The notes beneath the pieces were generated by a model that was given only the letters and a program-made list of their open reading frames with translations, had not been told where the DNA came from and did not search any database. 34,193 bases of DNA, from positions 1 through 34,193 of the forward strand of contig CAIZLW010000063.1 in assembly GCA_903933915.1 (NCBI GenBank). The letters are read 5' to 3'. This DNA comes from an uncultured beta proteobacterium. Its GTDB lineage: Bacteria > Pseudomonadota > Gammaproteobacteria > Burkholderiales > SG8-41. The translations under genes and the position numbers were made by a program. This document shows, piece by piece, positions 7,919 through 19,230 of this stretch (its first letter is position 1; every line of letters starts with the position of its first letter).

Positions 7919-9367
7919 TCAGATCGAAGCGCGGACGGCTTCGATGCAGAGCACCAGCAGCGGCTGCGGCGCGATACCCAGCACCAGCACGGCGAGGCCG
8001 TTGACCGACAGCAGCGCGCGCACGTCGCCCGACGCGGTGATCGGCGCGGTATCCACCGGCGCATCGAAATACATCAGCTTGACGATGCGCAGGTAATAGA
8101 AGGCGCCGATCAGCGAGAAAAGCACCGCCACCACAGCGATCCACCACATGCCTATATGCACCACGGCCTGCAGCACCGACAGCTTGGCGTAGAAACCGAC
8201 GGTCGGCGGGATGCCGGCCATCGAGAACATCAGCAGCAGCATCAGGAAAGCGTACCAGGGACTGCGCTGGTTGAGACCCTTGTAGTCCTCAAGATTCTCG
8301 GCCTCGAAGCCGCTGCGGGCGAGCAGCAGGATGATACCGAAGGAACCCAGCGTCATCAGCACATAGACGACAACATAGAACATGCTGGCGCCGTAGCCGT
8401 CGATGGTGCCCGACAGCACGCCGAGCAGCAGGAAGCCCATGTGCGAGATCGTCGAATAGGCCAACATGCGCTTCAGGTTGGTCTGCATGATCGCCGTCAG
8501 GTTGCCGATGGCCAGCGACAGTATCGCCATCACCGCCAGCATGTGGCGCCATTCGTCGACCAGCATCTCCGCACCCAGCCCCTGGGCCAGCAGGCGCATC
8601 ACGATGGCGAACGCGGCGAATTTCGGCGCCGAACCGATGAATATGGTCACTGCCGTCGGCGCGCCCTCATAGACGTCGGGCACCCACATGTGGAACGGCA
8701 CCGCGCCGAGCTTGAAGCCGAGGCCGGCGACGATGAACACCAGGCCGAACACCAGCACCAACTGGGCCTGCACGCCTTCGGTCGACAGTTGCGCGAGTTC
8801 AGTGATTTCAAGCGTGCCGGTCGCACCATAAAGCATCGACATGCCGTAGAGCAGTACGCCGGAGGCCAGCGCACCGAGCACAAAATATTTCATCGCCGCT
8901 TCGGTCGCGCGCACCGAGTCGCGCTGCAGCGCGACCATCGCATACAGCGACAGCGACAGCAGCTCGAGGCCGAGGTACAGCGTCAGCAGATGGTTGGCCG
9001 AGATCATCACCATCATGCCCAGCGTCGCGAACAGCGCCAGCGTGAAAAACTCGCCGCGGAACAAGCCGCGGGCGGCGTTATAGGCGCGGGCGTAGACCAT
9101 CACCATAATCACCGAGACGCAGGTCAGCAATTTCAGCGCGTCGGCCATCAGGTCGTCGACGAACATGCCGCTGAAGGTGTAGACCGGCTCCGCATTGCCG
9201 GTGAAAAAGGTCAGCAATGCGCAACCCGCGAGCGTGAACTGGGTCAGCCCGTAGGTGACGATGCGGTTGTCGTCGCTGACAAACAGATCGACGACCAGAA
9301 TCACGCACGCCATCACGAGCAGGAACAGCTCGGGGTAGGCGGGCCACAGCGGCATGATGTATTCCAT
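7919..9367 (-). CDS. nuoN: NADH-quinone oxidoreductase subunit N
   Basis: The 482-residue polytopic protein is one of the three antiporter-like proton-pumping subunits of complex I. It carries the family channel segment [19 protein letters not shown] with its lysine, the [14 protein letters not shown] stretch and a conserved membrane glutamate in [14 protein letters not shown]. Length is normal. It follows nuoM by 8 bases and precedes DUF2818 by 2 bases, so translation is probably coupled. No frame damage is seen. Confidence 0.97.
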   Translation of the reverse strand: MEYIMPLWPAYPELFLLVMACVILVVDLFVSDDNRIVTYGLTQFTLAGCALLTFFTGNAEPVYTFSGMFVDDLMADALKLLTCVSVIMVMVYARAYNAARGLFRGEFFTLALFATLGMMVMISANHLLTLYLGLELLSLSLYAMVALQRDSVRATEAAMKYFVLGALASGVLLYGMSMLYGATGTLEITELAQLSTEGVQAQLVLVFGLVFIVAGLGFKLGAVPFHMWVPDVYEGAPTAVTIFIGSAPKFAAFAIVMRLLAQGLGAEMLVDEWRHMLAVMAILSLAIGNLTAIMQTNLKRMLAYSTISHMGFLLLGVLSGTIDGYGASMFYVVVYVLMTLGSFGIILLLARSGFEAENLEDYKGLNQRSPWYAFLMLLLMFSMAGIPPTVGFYAKLSVLQAVVHIGMWWIAVVAVLFSLIGAFYYLRIVKLMYFDAPVDTAPITASGDVRALLSVNGLAVLVLGIAPQPLLVLCIEAVRASI

Positions 9368-9375
9368 AGTCAGCT

Positions 9376-10869
9376 CTATTGCGCCGGCAGCTTGCTGAAG
9401 GACACGTGCGCCAGCAGTTCATTAACCGAAACGTGCAGCACATCGGCGAAAGGCTGCGGCCACACGCCCATCACCAGCACCAGCACCGCGAGCACGCCCA
9501 GCACCAGGAATTCGCGGGCATTGATGTCCTGCAGTTCACCGACATGGGCGTTCGCCACGGCACCAAAAATCACCCGCTTGTACATCCACAGCGTGTAGGC
9601 GGCGCCGAAAATCAGCGTGATCGCGGCGGCAAAGGCGAACCAGAAATTGACCTGCATTGCGCCCATGATCACCAGGAATTCGCCGACGAAGCCGCTGGTG
9701 CCGGGCAGACCAGCATTGGCCATCGAGAAAAACATGAACAGCGCGGCAAACACCGGCATGCGGTTGGCGACGCCGCCGTAATCGGCGATCAGCCGCGAGT
9801 GCATGCGGTCATAGAGTACGCCGACGCAGAGGAACATCGCGGCGGAAATGAAACCGTGCGAAATCATCTGGATGACCGCGCCTTCCATGCCCTGCGCGTT
9901 GAACAGGAAAATGCCCAGCGTGACAAAACCCATGTGCGAGATCGACGAATAGGCGATCAGCTTTTTCATGTCGGTCTGCACCAGCGCGACCAGGCCGATG
10001 TAGACCACGGCAATCAGCGACAGGCCGATGACCACCGGCGCCAGCAAATGGCTGGCATCCGGCACGATGGGCAGGCTCAGCCGCAGGAAACCGTAGCCGC
10101 CGAGCTTCAGCATCACCGCAGCCAGCACCACCGAGCCGCCGGTGGGCGCCTCGACGTGGGCGTCGGGCAGCCAGGTGTGCACCGGCCACATCGGCACCTT
10201 GACCGCAAAGGCCATAAAAAATGCAATAAAAACAGATACTTGCACGGCGATCGGCAGTTGCGTCTGGTAAAAGTCGAACAGGCTGAAACTGCCGCCCGCG
10301 GAGAAATACAGATAGATCAGCGCGACCAGCGACAGCAATGAACCCATCAAGGTGTAGAGGAAGAACTTAACCGCCGCATACACGCGGTTGGGGCCGCCCC
10401 AGACGCCGATGATGATGAACATCGGGATCAGCGTCGCCTCGAAGAACACGTAGAACAGCAGCGCATCCAGCGACGAGAACACGCCGTTCATCAGGCCGGA
10501 CAGGAACAGGAAGGCCGCCATGTACTGCGACACGCGCGACTCGATGATCTGCCACCCCGCCACCACCACCAGCACCGTGGTCAGGCTGTTCAACAGGATC
10601 AGCAGCAGCGAAATGCCGTCGATGCCGAGATGGTAATTGGCGTTCAGCGTGTCGATCCAGGTGCGCATTTCGACGAACTGGAAACCGCCCTGCTGCAGGT
10701 TGAATCCGGTGTACAGCGGAATGGTCACCGCAAAACCGATCAGCGCACCGATCAGCGCAATGACGCGCGCCGCCGGCGCATTGCGGTCGCCACCGGTCAG
10801 CAATACCGCCACACCGGCGATGATCGGCGCCCAGATGGCGAGGCTCAGTAGTGGTAATCCCTGCATCAT
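9376..10869 (-). CDS. nuoM: NADH-quinone oxidoreductase subunit M
   Basis: The 497-residue antiporter-like subunit of complex I has about 14 membrane helices. Diagnostic segments are [18 protein letters not shown] (membrane glutamate), [20 protein letters not shown] followed by VMLKLGGYG (channel lysine), and [18 protein letters not shown]. Two consecutive ATGs (10869 and 10866) are possible starts. It lies 19 bases after nuoL and 8 bases before nuoN. Length and motifs are complete. Confidence 0.97.
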   Translation of the reverse strand: MMQGLPLLSLAIWAPIIAGVAVLLTGGDRNAPAARVIALIGALIGFAVTIPLYTGFNLQQGGFQFVEMRTWIDTLNANYHLGIDGISLLLILLNSLTTVLVVVAGWQIIESRVSQYMAAFLFLSGLMNGVFSSLDALLFYVFFEATLIPMFIIIGVWGGPNRVYAAVKFFLYTLMGSLLSLVALIYLYFSAGGSFSLFDFYQTQLPIAVQVSVFIAFFMAFAVKVPMWPVHTWLPDAHVEAPTGGSVVLAAVMLKLGGYGFLRLSLPIVPDASHLLAPVVIGLSLIAVVYIGLVALVQTDMKKLIAYSSISHMGFVTLGIFLFNAQGMEGAVIQMISHGFISAAMFLCVGVLYDRMHSRLIADYGGVANRMPVFAALFMFFSMANAGLPGTSGFVGEFLVIMGAMQVNFWFAFAAAITLIFGAAYTLWMYKRVIFGAVANAHVGELQDINAREFLVLGVLAVLVLVMGVWPQPFADVLHVSVNELLAHVSFSKLPAQ

Positions 10870-10888
10870 GAGGTCTTTTTCTTCAGTT

Positions 10889-12937
10889 TCACCGGGTATA
10901 GGCCAGTGTCAGCAGCAGCAGGATGCCGATGATCATCGCGAATGCGTAGTGGTAGATGTAACCCGACTGCACATGGCGGATCACCGAGGCAAACCACCCG
11001 ACCAACCGCGCCGAGCCGTTCACCATCACGTTGTCGATAATGGCGACATCGCCGCCCTTCCACAGGCCCGTGCCCAGGGCACGCGAGCCGCCGGCAAAGA
11101 ACCAGTCGTTGAAGCGGTCAAGGCCGTATTTGTCCATCAGGATCGTCACCACGAAGCCCCACTGGCGGCGCAGCTTCGCCGGAAGCTCGGGACGGACGAT
11201 ATAGAGGAACCAGGCCGTGGCCGCGCCCGCCACCGCCAGCCAGAACGATTGGGTGGCCAGCGCATGCCGCATCATCCCCACGACACCCTGAAACTCCTTG
11301 GCGAGCATGGCAAGTGCTGGATGCTCGGGGCTCACCAAGATCGAACTGCCGAAGTAGCCGCCATAGACAAAGGAACCGATCAGCCAGCCGGCACAGACCG
11401 AAGGGATCGCCAGCATTACCAGCGGGAAGGTCACCACCCAGGGTGATTCGTGCGGCTTGCCATGGCTGCCATGATGGTCGTCGTGATGATCATCATGGGC
11501 GTGGTCGGTGAGCTGTCCCGCTGCCCGGGCATCGGCGTCGGCCGCAAGCACGTCAGGATCATGCGCATCGGCAAAACGTTCCTTGCCATGGAAGGTGTAG
11601 AAAATAAGCCTGAATGAATAAAATCCGCCGACAAACACACCCGCCACCGCCAGCATGAAAGCGAAGCCGGCGCCCGGCACCGTGGCATGGTGAATGGCCT
11701 CGATAATGGTGTCCTTGGAGAAGAAGCCGGCAAACGGCGGCAGGCCGGCATTCGCCAGCGCGCCGATCAGCATGGTCATATAGGTAATCGGCATGTACTT
11801 GGCGAGACCGCCCATCTTGCGCATGTCCTGCTGGTGATGCATCGCGATGATCACCGAGCCCGCGCCGAGGAACAGCACGGCCTTGAAAAAGGCATGGGTA
11901 AACAGATGGAATATCGCCGCCGAATAGGCCGAGGCGCCCAGCGCCATGGTCATGTAACCGAGCTGTGACAGCGTCGAATACGCCACCACGCGCTTGATGT
12001 CGTACTGCACCGTGGCGACCAGCGCCATGAAGAAGGCGGTGATCGCGCCAATAATCAACACGAACGACAGTGCGGTTTCCGACAGCTCGAACAGCGGCGA
12101 CATCCGCGCCACCATGAATATGCCGGCGGTAACCATGGTCGCGGCATGGATCAGCGCGGAAATCGGGGTCGGCCCTTCCATCGAATCCGGCAGCCAGACA
12201 TGCAGCGGGAACTGCGCCGATTTGCCCATCGCACCGATGAACAGCAGGATGCAGATCACTGTCATCAGCGACCAGGGCACACCGGGGAAAAGCTCGATGG
12301 TGTTGCCCGATAAACGGTCGGCGCCGGCAAACACTGCAGCGTAATCCAGCGTGCCGAAATACATCAGCACCAGCGCAATACCCAGCAGGAAACCAAAGTC
12401 GCCGACACGGTTGACCAGGAAGGCCTTCATGTTGGCGTAGATCGCCGTCGGCCGGGTGTACCAGAAACCGATCAGCAGGTACGACACCAGACCCACCGCC
12501 TCCCAGCCGAAGAACAGCTGCAGGAAATTGTTGCTCATCACCAGCATCAGCATCGAGAAGGTGAACAGCGAGATATAGCTGAAGAAACGCTGGTAACCGG
12601 GATCTTCGGCCATATAGCCAATGGTGTAGATGTGCACCATCAGCGACACGAAAGACACCACAATCATCATCGTCGCCGACAGCGGATCGATCAGGAAGCC
12701 GATTTCGAAATGGATGCTGCCAGAAGCCAGCCAGGTATAGACCGGGCCGTTGAAGACATTACCGGCCATCACATCCTGGAACACCACGATCGAGGCGACC
12801 AGGCACACCATCATGCCCAGAATGGTGATGGTATGCGCGGCGCGGCGGCCGATAGCCCAGCCGAACAGGCCGGCGATGATCGCACCGAACAGCGGCGCCA
12901 GCGGCACCAGCAGATAAAGTTTTTGCATCTCGGTCAT
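10889..12937 (-). CDS. nuoL: NADH-quinone oxidoreductase subunit L, with histidine-rich loop
   Basis: The 682-residue distal proton-pumping subunit of complex I carries FFGWEAVGLVSYLLIGFW (membrane glutamate), HVWLPDSMEGPTPISALIHA and KRVVAYSTLSQLGYM. The extended C terminus (after about 590) fits the long amphipathic helix and terminal helix that clamp the membrane arm. Between about residues 475 and 495 there is a cytoplasm- or periplasm-facing loop dense in His and Asp (DHAHDDHHDDHHGSHG), preceded by an acidic DPDVLAADADARA segment. Histidine-rich loops at this place also occur in other betaproteobacterial NuoL as I recall; the role is unknown. It starts 7 bases after nuoK. Confidence 0.97.
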   Translation of the reverse strand: MTEMQKLYLLVPLAPLFGAIIAGLFGWAIGRRAAHTITILGMMVCLVASIVVFQDVMAGNVFNGPVYTWLASGSIHFEIGFLIDPLSATMMIVVSFVSLMVHIYTIGYMAEDPGYQRFFSYISLFTFSMLMLVMSNNFLQLFFGWEAVGLVSYLLIGFWYTRPTAIYANMKAFLVNRVGDFGFLLGIALVLMYFGTLDYAAVFAGADRLSGNTIELFPGVPWSLMTVICILLFIGAMGKSAQFPLHVWLPDSMEGPTPISALIHAATMVTAGIFMVARMSPLFELSETALSFVLIIGAITAFFMALVATVQYDIKRVVAYSTLSQLGYMTMALGASAYSAAIFHLFTHAFFKAVLFLGAGSVIIAMHHQQDMRKMGGLAKYMPITYMTMLIGALANAGLPPFAGFFSKDTIIEAIHHATVPGAGFAFMLAVAGVFVGGFYSFRLIFYTFHGKERFADAHDPDVLAADADARAAGQLTDHAHDDHHDDHHGSHGKPHESPWVVTFPLVMLAIPSVCAGWLIGSFVYGGYFGSSILVSPEHPALAMLAKEFQGVVGMMRHALATQSFWLAVAGAATAWFLYIVRPELPAKLRRQWGFVVTILMDKYGLDRFNDWFFAGGSRALGTGLWKGGDVAIIDNVMVNGSARLVGWFASVIRHVQSGYIYHYAFAMIIGILLLLTLAYTR

Positions 12938-12944
12938 GTGCGGC

Positions 12945-13250
12945 TCAGCCCTTCAACTGATCGAGGTCTTCGACATTGATGGTGCGCAGATTGCGGAACA
13001 ACACCACCAGGATCGCCAGACCGATCGCCGATTCGGCGGCGGCCACGGTCAGGATGAAAAACACGAATACCTGGCCGGCGGTATCGCCGAGGAAATGAGA
13101 GAACGCGACGAAATTCGTATTCACCGCCAACAGCATCAGTTCGATCGCCATCAGCAGCACGATGATGTTCTTGCGGTTGAGGAATATGCCGATCACCGAA
13201 ATCGCGAACAGGATCGCGCCGAGGACCAGATAATGGGACAGTGAAATCAT
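12945..13250 (-). CDS. nuoK: NADH-quinone oxidoreductase subunit K
   Basis: The 101-residue protein has three membrane helices. The two conserved membrane glutamates of the E-channel are present in [12 protein letters not shown] and [11 protein letters not shown]. It is the MnhC/MrpC-related subunit of complex I that contributes to proton translocation near the quinone-coupled part of the membrane arm. It begins 2 bases after the nuoJ stop. Confidence 0.97.
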   Translation of the reverse strand: MISLSHYLVLGAILFAISVIGIFLNRKNIIVLLMAIELMLLAVNTNFVAFSHFLGDTAGQVFVFFILTVAAAESAIGLAILVVLFRNLRTINVEDLDQLKG

Positions 13251-13252
13251 GG

Positions 13253-13861
13253 TCAGTCCCCCTTCTTTTCGGCCGGCATCGAAATGATCTTCAGCCGGTC
13301 ATTGCGCTTTACCCGCACCTGCTCGCCCGGATCAATATATTTGCCGTGCTTGCGGCGGCGCAGCGTCAGCGCGATGGCCGCGACGATGGCCACCAGCAGG
13401 ATCACCGCGGCCAGTTCAAATGGATAAACGTAATCGGTGTAAAGCAGCCGACCCAGTTCCTTGGTGTTGCTGTACCCCGCGGGCGATGCCGGCGGACGCG
13501 GCGCATCCTCCAGCCCGAACCACGGTCCGGTCAGCACCAGCGCCATCTCGGCCACCATCAGCAGCGCAACCGTCGCGCCCACCGGCAGATAGCTCCAGAA
13601 ACCCTCGCGCAGCTTCTCGATATTGATGTCGAGCATCATCACCACGAACAGGAACAGCACCATCACCGCGCCGACATAGACCAGCACCAGCGTGATGCCG
13701 AGGAACTCCGCCTCAAGCTGTATCCACAGTCCCGCCGCCGTGCAGAACGCCAGCACCAGGAACAGCGCGGCGTGCACCGGGTTGCGCGCGGTAATCACGC
13801 GCAGCGCGGCGAAAATCAGCACCGCCGAGAAGAACCAGAATATGAGTTGTTGAAATGTCAT
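13253..13861 (-). CDS. nuoJ: NADH-quinone oxidoreductase subunit J
   Basis: The 202-residue membrane subunit of complex I has five helices. The third helix segment [20 protein letters not shown] is the conserved pi-bulge helix implicated in coupling quinone reduction to proton pumping. The C-terminal third is basic and soluble. It is the first gene after the repeat-bearing gap downstream of nuoI (about 106 bases), so its translation is less tightly coupled than that of the other nuo genes. Confidence 0.96.
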   Translation of the reverse strand: MTFQQLIFWFFSAVLIFAALRVITARNPVHAALFLVLAFCTAAGLWIQLEAEFLGITLVLVYVGAVMVLFLFVVMMLDINIEKLREGFWSYLPVGATVALLMVAEMALVLTGPWFGLEDAPRPPASPAGYSNTKELGRLLYTDYVYPFELAAVILLVAIVAAIALTLRRRKHGKYIDPGEQVRVKRNDRLKIISMPAEKKGD

Positions 13862-13869
13862 AAAAGCTT

Positions 13870-13958
13870 AGCCACAGAGCTCACAGAGTTCACAGAGAAA
13901 AACCGGTGAACCCTGCTCTTGCTTAGAAATCTCTGTGTTCTCTGTGTCCTCTGTGGCT
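13870..13958. repeat. Inverted ACAGAG-type repeat element in the nuoI-nuoJ gap
   Basis: Left arm 13870-13898 starts AGCCACAGAGCTCACAGAG. The right arm 13930-13958 is its near reverse complement (about 25 of 29 positions), ending TCCTCTGTGGCT. Each arm is three imperfect copies of a 9-base CACAGAGNN unit. A 31-base centre separates them. The same arm sequence recurs at 28931-28949 and 29125-29143. The RNA would form a long hairpin inside the nuo message. Confidence 0.88.
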
Positions 13959-13967
13959 GAATGGGTT

Positions 13968-14462
13968 TTAACGATACTTCGCATCTGCAGCACGGTCCTG
14001 CGCGATCTGTTCTTCGTAAGCATCGCCGATCGCCAGCAGCATCGGCTTGGTATAGATCAGGTCGCCGCGTTTTTCACCGTGGTATTCGTAGATCCGGGTT
14101 TCGACGATCGAATCCACCGGGCACGATTCTTCGCAGAAGCCGCAGAAAATGCACTTGGTCAGGTCGATGTCGTAGCGCGTGGTACGGCGCGTGCCGTCTT
14201 CACGCTGCTCGGACTCAATGGTGATTGCCAGCGCCGGGCACACCGCCTCGCACAGCTTGCAGGCGATGCAACGCTCTTCTCCGTTCGGATAACGGCGCAA
14301 CGCATGCAGACCGCGGAAACGCGGGCTCTGCGGCGCTTTTTCTTCCGGATATTCAACAGTGATCTTGCGCGCGAACAGGTAGCGGCCGGTAACGGCCATG
14401 CCTTTCAGCAGTTCGAACAGCAGGAAGGTATTCAAGAAATTGCGGATGCTCTGGATCATCAT
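13968..14462 (-). CDS. nuoI: NADH-quinone oxidoreductase subunit I (two 4Fe-4S ferredoxin)
   Basis: The protein is 163-164 residues with two CxxCxxCxxxCP clusters ([12 protein letters not shown] and [12 protein letters not shown]) that bind clusters N6a and N6b, carrying electrons to NuoB. The start is one of two tandem ATGs at 14462 or 14459. The first overlaps the nuoH stop as ATGA. A longer open frame to 14672 lies inside nuoH and is not used. Length matches the family (about 162). It is followed by the repeat element before nuoJ. Confidence 0.96.
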   Translation of the reverse strand: MMIQSIRNFLNTFLLFELLKGMAVTGRYLFARKITVEYPEEKAPQSPRFRGLHALRRYPNGEERCIACKLCEAVCPALAITIESEQREDGTRRTTRYDIDLTKCIFCGFCEESCPVDSIVETRIYEYHGEKRGDLIYTKPMLLAIGDAYEEQIAQDRAADAKYR

Positions 14463-15529
14463 TTCCACCATATCCACAGCGGGGTTTGCATCCAGGCGCC
14501 GAGCACGACGATCCACACCAGCGTCACCGGAATGAACACTTTCCAGCCGAGGCGCATGATCTGGTCGTAGCGATAACGCGGGAACGTCGCGCGGAACCAC
14601 AGGAACAGCGATGCCACAAAGAAAATCTTCAGGAACAGCCAGCCGAAGCCGCCGATGCCGAGCACGCCCCACGACACCGGGAACGGCGACAACCAGCCAC
14701 CGAGGAACATGATCGAGGTCAGCGTCGAGATCAGGATCATCGCCGAGTATTCCGCCAGCGAAAACACGGCGAAGGCCATGCCCGAGTATTCGACGTGGAA
14801 ACCGACGATTTCCGATTCACCCTCGGCGACGTCGAAAGGCGCGCGGTTGGTCTCGGCCACGCCGGCGATCAGGTAGGTGATGAACAGCGGGAACAGCGGC
14901 AGCCAAAACCACCCAAATGCGCCAGCCGAATTTTGCTGCGCCTTGACGATCTCGGCCAGGTTCAGACTCTGCGACGCCATCAGCACACCGACCAGCGAAA
15001 AGCCCATGGCGATTTCATACGACACGATCTGTGCCGCAGAGCGCAGGCTGCCGAGGAAGGCGTATTTCGAATTCGACGCCCAGCCGGCGATGATAATGCC
15101 GTAGACGCCGAGTGAGGTCATCGCCATCAGATAGAGCAGTCCGGCATCGATGTTCGACAGGATCAGTTCCGGCGAAAACGGAATCACCGCCCACGCCGCC
15201 AGCGCCGGGCCCAGCGCCATCACCGGCGCGAGCACGAACAGGAACTTGTTCGAGCCCGTCGGGATAATCACTTCCTTGACCAGCAGCTTGAGGCCGTCGG
15301 CGATCGGCTGCGCCCAGCCGCCCAGCCAGCGGATGCCGAAGAACGTCACCCGGTTCGGGCCCTTGCGGATCTGCATGTAGCCGATCAGCTTGCGTTCCCA
15401 CAGGGTCAGGTACGCCACGCACAGCATCAGCGGCGCGACGATCAGCATGATCTTGACCAGCGTCCACACCACCGGCCACAACGGACCGAGTAGCGCCTGC
15501 GGATAAGCGAGCAGCGAATCGAGCATCAT
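14459..15529 (-). CDS. nuoH: NADH-quinone oxidoreductase subunit H
   Basis: The 356-residue, eight-helix membrane subunit forms the quinone cavity with NuoB and NuoD. Conserved parts are [20 protein letters not shown] near the first loop, and [19 protein letters not shown] with VEYSGM, the acidic loop of the E-channel. It overlaps nuoG by 4 bases (ATGA) and nuoI by up to 4 bases, so translation is coupled. Confidence 0.97.
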   Translation of the reverse strand: MMLDSLLAYPQALLGPLWPVVWTLVKIMLIVAPLMLCVAYLTLWERKLIGYMQIRKGPNRVTFFGIRWLGGWAQPIADGLKLLVKEVIIPTGSNKFLFVLAPVMALGPALAAWAVIPFSPELILSNIDAGLLYLMAMTSLGVYGIIIAGWASNSKYAFLGSLRSAAQIVSYEIAMGFSLVGVLMASQSLNLAEIVKAQQNSAGAFGWFWLPLFPLFITYLIAGVAETNRAPFDVAEGESEIVGFHVEYSGMAFAVFSLAEYSAMILISTLTSIMFLGGWLSPFPVSWGVLGIGGFGWLFLKIFFVASLFLWFRATFPRYRYDQIMRLGWKVFIPVTLVWIVVLGAWMQTPLWIWWK

Positions 15530-17895
15530 GCGCTCGCTTTCTGCGCCTGCGCGACGCGCTCAAGAACCAGCGGCGCATAGTCAGCGCCCAGCGTTGCGGT
15601 TTCACCGCGTGCCGCAGCGAGGCGCACACATTCGGCCGGCAATTTGTCATCAATGCCGTACGGCACCACTGCGGAGCCGCCATCCTGCACCACACGCAGT
15701 GCATCGCCGTCTCGCAAGCCCAGCTTTTCGGCCAGCGCGCGATTCATTGTCGCCACAGGCGGCAGCGCATCACGCGTCTGCTGCAGGCTGGGCGCGCGAC
15801 GCGCCAGGGCATCGGCGGCGTAGATCGGCGTTTCGGCGATTCGCGCAATGCCGGTTGCAGCACTCGGCAACGCTGCGACGGTAACATTCAAGACATTGTT
15901 TTTATTGAATATTTCCGATTTACCGTGAAGTGCTTCGCGCTGCGCATCTTCGGCGCTGTCATGTTCGAAGCCGGACAGGCCCAGCAGATTGCCGAGCACG
16001 CGCAACACTTTCCATGCCGGCCGGGTTTCGCCCAGCGGCTTGACCACACCGGCAAAGGTCTGCACGCGGCCTTCGCTGCTGATGAACGTGCCCGCGGTTT
16101 CGGTAAACGGCGCAATCGGCAACAACACATTCGCGTATTCGGTCGCACCATGCTGGAACGGGCTCAGCGCCACCACCAGCTCCGCCTGTTTCATCGCCGC
16201 AACCGCCTGTCGCGGATTGCCCATGTCGAGTTCGGGTTCGACGCCGAGCAGAAGATAAGCCTTCAGCGGCGCGTCTGTCATCTGCCGAGCGTTAACGCCA
16301 GTCACCTTGCCGGTCGGCACGCAGCCGGCGACATAAGCGCCGACGCTGTTGGCTGCGGCACCGAGCACGCCGAAAGGACAACCGATGATTGTCGCCAGTG
16401 CCTGCGCCAGCGCCAGCAGCGTCGCCGCGGCAGCATGCTGTTCGGCGAAGTTGCCGAGAAACACACCGGCTTTTTGTCCGGCGACCAAACTGGCAGCAAT
16501 ACGTTTGGAGGCATCGTCAACATTCACTCCGGCCACCGCGCTACGCACGGCTTCGGGTATTGCGACGTTTTTCAATTCGGCCGCCGCCTTCACCACCTGC
16601 GCCATTACCTGCGGCAGCAGCGCGGGCGCGACGATGGCCTTGTTCGCGACACGCATCAGCAGATCGTCGTCGACGGCGTGGATGATATTGAGTTCGGCGC
16701 CCTTTTTCGTCGCCTGGCGCAGGCGGTGCGCCAGCAGCGGATGATCCTTGCGCAGCGTCGAGCCGATCACCAGCGCGCGGTCGAGTTGCGCGAAGTCGGC
16801 GATGCTCATGCCCAGCCAGGGAATGCCGGCGCGTTTGCCGTCGGCGCTGAAATCAGCGTGACGCAGACGGAAATCGACGTTGCCCGAACCCAGCCCGCGG
16901 ACCATTTTCTGCAGCAGGTGCAGTTCTTCCAGCGTCTGGTGCGGCGTCGCCAGCGCGCCGATCGCGGCGGCGCCATGCGCGGCCTTGATCCGTTTCAATT
17001 CCGCAGCGACAAACTCCAGCGCCACCGGCCATTCAACGTCCCGCCACACGCCGTCGCGTTTGACCATCGGCTTGGCCAGGCGTTTCTCCGAATTCAGCGC
17101 CTCATACGAAAAGCGGTCCTTGTCTGAAATCCAGCATTCGTTGATCGCTTCATTGTCGCGCGGCAGCGCGCGCATCACGCGGTTTTGTTTGATCTGCACC
17201 GTCAGGTTGGAACCGAGGCCGCAGTGCGGGCTCACGGTCGGCCGGCGCGTCAGCTCCCAGGTACGGGCGCTGTAGCGGAACGGCTTCGAGGTCAGCGCAC
17301 CCACCGGACACAGGTCGATGGCATTTCCCGACAGTTCCGAATCGACGGTCTTGCCGACGAAGGTGATGATTTCCGAATGTTCGCCACGGCCGATCATGCC
17401 GAGTTCCATGATGCCGGCGACTTCCTGGCCGAAACGTACGCAGCGCGTGCAGTGGATGCAGCGCGTCATGTCGGTGGAAATCAGCGGGCCGAGATTCTTG
17501 TTGGCGACAACGCGTTTGTCTTCGGCGTAACGCGATTCACTGCCGCCGTAACCCACGGCCAGATCCTGCAACTGGCATTCGCCGCCCTGATCGCAGATCG
17601 GGCAGTCGAGCGGATGGTTGATCAGCAGGAATTCCATGACGCCCTTCTGCGCGGTCACTGCGGCATCGGAATGCGTCCACACCTTCATGCCGTTGGTCAC
17701 CGGCGTCGCGCAAGCGGGCAGCGGCTTCGGCGCCTTCTCGACCTGCACCAGGCACATGCGGCAGTTCGCGGCAATCGACAGCTTCTTGTGATAACAGAAG
17801 TGCGGTACGAAGGTGCCGGCCCTGTTGGCAGCATCCATGATCGTGCTGCCTTCGGGCACTTCCATCAGCTTGCCGTCGAGTTCGATTTCGAGCAT
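15526..17895 (-). CDS. nuoG: NADH-quinone oxidoreductase subunit G
   Basis: The 789-residue largest peripheral subunit has an N-terminal [2Fe-2S] ferredoxin domain (C34, C45, C48, C62), the HxxxCxxCxxxxxC site (H94, C98, C101, C107) and a 4Fe-4S site at C146, C149, C152 and C195. A molybdopterin-oxidoreductase-like domain without cofactor function follows from about residue 215. It relays electrons from NuoF/NuoE toward NuoI. It starts 9 bases after the nuoF stop. The C-terminal half is Ala-rich and divergent, as is usual for this subunit. Confidence 0.97.
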   Translation of the reverse strand: MLEIELDGKLMEVPEGSTIMDAANRAGTFVPHFCYHKKLSIAANCRMCLVQVEKAPKPLPACATPVTNGMKVWTHSDAAVTAQKGVMEFLLINHPLDCPICDQGGECQLQDLAVGYGGSESRYAEDKRVVANKNLGPLISTDMTRCIHCTRCVRFGQEVAGIMELGMIGRGEHSEIITFVGKTVDSELSGNAIDLCPVGALTSKPFRYSARTWELTRRPTVSPHCGLGSNLTVQIKQNRVMRALPRDNEAINECWISDKDRFSYEALNSEKRLAKPMVKRDGVWRDVEWPVALEFVAAELKRIKAAHGAAAIGALATPHQTLEELHLLQKMVRGLGSGNVDFRLRHADFSADGKRAGIPWLGMSIADFAQLDRALVIGSTLRKDHPLLAHRLRQATKKGAELNIIHAVDDDLLMRVANKAIVAPALLPQVMAQVVKAAAELKNVAIPEAVRSAVAGVNVDDASKRIAASLVAGQKAGVFLGNFAEQHAAAATLLALAQALATIIGCPFGVLGAAANSVGAYVAGCVPTGKVTGVNARQMTDAPLKAYLLLGVEPELDMGNPRQAVAAMKQAELVVALSPFQHGATEYANVLLPIAPFTETAGTFISSEGRVQTFAGVVKPLGETRPAWKVLRVLGNLLGLSGFEHDSAEDAQREALHGKSEIFNKNNVLNVTVAALPSAATGIARIAETPIYAADALARRAPSLQQTRDALPPVATMNRALAEKLGLRDGDALRVVQDGGSAVVPYGIDDKLPAECVRLAAARGETATLGADYAPLVLERVAQAQKASA

Positions 17896-17904
17896 GGCGT
17901 CAGT

Positions 17905-19230
17905 CTAGAAATAAGGTGCGACCAGGCACTTCTTGTGGTCGATGTGGTGTTGGAATTCGTCGCGGTAGTGCTTCAGGAACGCCCGCACCGGCATTGCCGC
18001 GGCGTCACCCAGCGCGCAGATCGTGCGCCCCTGGATGTTCTGCGCCACGTTGTCGAGCATGTCGAGATCCTCGGGCCGGCCCTTGCCGTGCTCGATGCGG
18101 TCGACTATGCGGTACAGCCAGCCAGTGCCCTCGCGGCACGGTGTGCACTGGCCGCATGACTCTTCGTAGTAGAAATAGGACAGGCGCAGCAGCGACTTCA
18201 CCATGCAGCGCGTCTCGTCCATCACAATCACCGCACCGGAGCCGAGCATCGAGCCCGCCTTGGCGATCGAGTCATAGTCCATGTCGGTGGCCATCATGAT
18301 CTCGGCCGGCAGCACCGGCATCGACGAACCGCCGGGGATGACTGCTTTGAGTTTTTTCCCATCACGCATGCCGCCTGCCATCTCCAGCAGTTTCGCGAAC
18401 GGCGTGCCGAGCTTGATTTCGTAGTTGCCGGGACGCGCAACGTCGCCCGAAATCGAGAAAATCTTGGTACCACCGTTGTTCGGCTTGCCGAGGGCGAGGA
18501 AAGCGTCGCCGCCGTTGTTGATGATCCACGGCACCGCGGCAAAGGTCTCGGTGTTGTTGATCGTCGTCGGCTTGCCGTACAGGCCATAACTCGCCGGAAA
18601 CGGCGGCTTGAAACGCGGCTGGCCCTTTTTGCCTTCCAGCGATTCCAGCAACGCGGTTTCTTCGCCGCAGATATAGGCGCCGAAGCCGTGGTGCGCATGC
18701 AACTGGAAGGAAAAATCGGTGCCGAGGATTTTGTCGCCGAGATAACCCGCAGCGCGCGCCTCTTCCAGCGCCTCTTCAAAACGCTCGTAGACGTCCCAGA
18801 TCTCGCCGTGGATGTAGTTGTAGCCCACGGTGATGCCCATCGCGTAACCGCCGATGATCATGCCTTCGATCAGACTATGCGGGTTGTAGCGCAGGATGTC
18901 GCGGTCCTTGAATGTGCCCGGCTCGCCTTCGTCGGAATTGCACACCAGGTATTTCTGCCCCGGGAACTGCCGCGGCATGAAGCTCCACTTCAGGCCCGTC
19001 GGGAAACCGGCGCCGCCGCGGCCGCGCAACGCGGATTTCTTCAGTTCGTTGACGACCTGCTCGGGCGGAATGTTCTCGGCGATGATTTTCTTCAGCGCCG
19101 AATAGCCGCCGCGCGCCTCGTAATCCTTGAGACGCCAGTTGCTGCCGTTGATGCCCTTCATGATGATGGCATCCGGCCCGAATATATCCGCGGCAAACGG
19201 TGGCGTCGGCAACCCGATGTGCAGGCCCAT
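17905..19230 (-). CDS. nuoF: NADH-quinone oxidoreductase subunit F (NADH/FMN-binding)
   Basis: The 441-residue protein oxidises NADH and passes electrons to FMN and cluster N3. The [13 protein letters not shown] nucleotide-binding motif is at 70-82. The 4Fe-4S ligands are C359, C362 and C365 ([11 protein letters not shown]) with C405. The Rossmann-like [13 protein letters not shown] segment is intact. The ATG at 19230 overlaps the nuoE stop by one base (TAATG). The N-terminal 25 residues before the conserved region are less conserved, so a start at the internal methionine M24 is possible. Confidence 0.97.
   Translation of the reverse strand: MGLHIGLPTPPFAADIFGPDAIIMKGINGSNWRLKDYEARGGYSALKKIIAENIPPEQVVNELKKSALRGRGGAGFPTGLKWSFMPRQFPGQKYLVCNSDEGEPGTFKDRDILRYNPHSLIEGMIIGGYAMGITVGYNYIHGEIWDVYERFEEALEEARAAGYLGDKILGTDFSFQLHAHHGFGAYICGEETALLESLEGKKGQPRFKPPFPASYGLYGKPTTINNTETFAAVPWIINNGGDAFLALGKPNNGGTKIFSISGDVARPGNYEIKLGTPFAKLLEMAGGMRDGKKLKAVIPGGSSMPVLPAEIMMATDMDYDSIAKAGSMLGSGAVIVMDETRCMVKSLLRLSYFYYEESCGQCTPCREGTGWLYRIVDRIEHGKGRPEDLDMLDNVAQNIQGRTICALGDAAAMPVRAFLKHYRDEFQHHIDHKKCLVAPYF

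Noticed and set aside
8156-9598. Plus-strand open frame of 480 codons opposite nuoN/nuoM
   Set aside because: Composition dominated by His, Gln and Arg; antisense to conserved complex I subunits; no start signal.
13870-13958. CACAGAG repeats considered as a CRISPR-like array
   Set aside because: The 9-base units are directly adjacent with no unique spacers and the arms are inverted, so it is a palindromic repeat element.
15925-17127. Plus-strand open frame of 400 codons opposite nuoG
   Set aside because: Shadow of nuoG with no recognisable domain.
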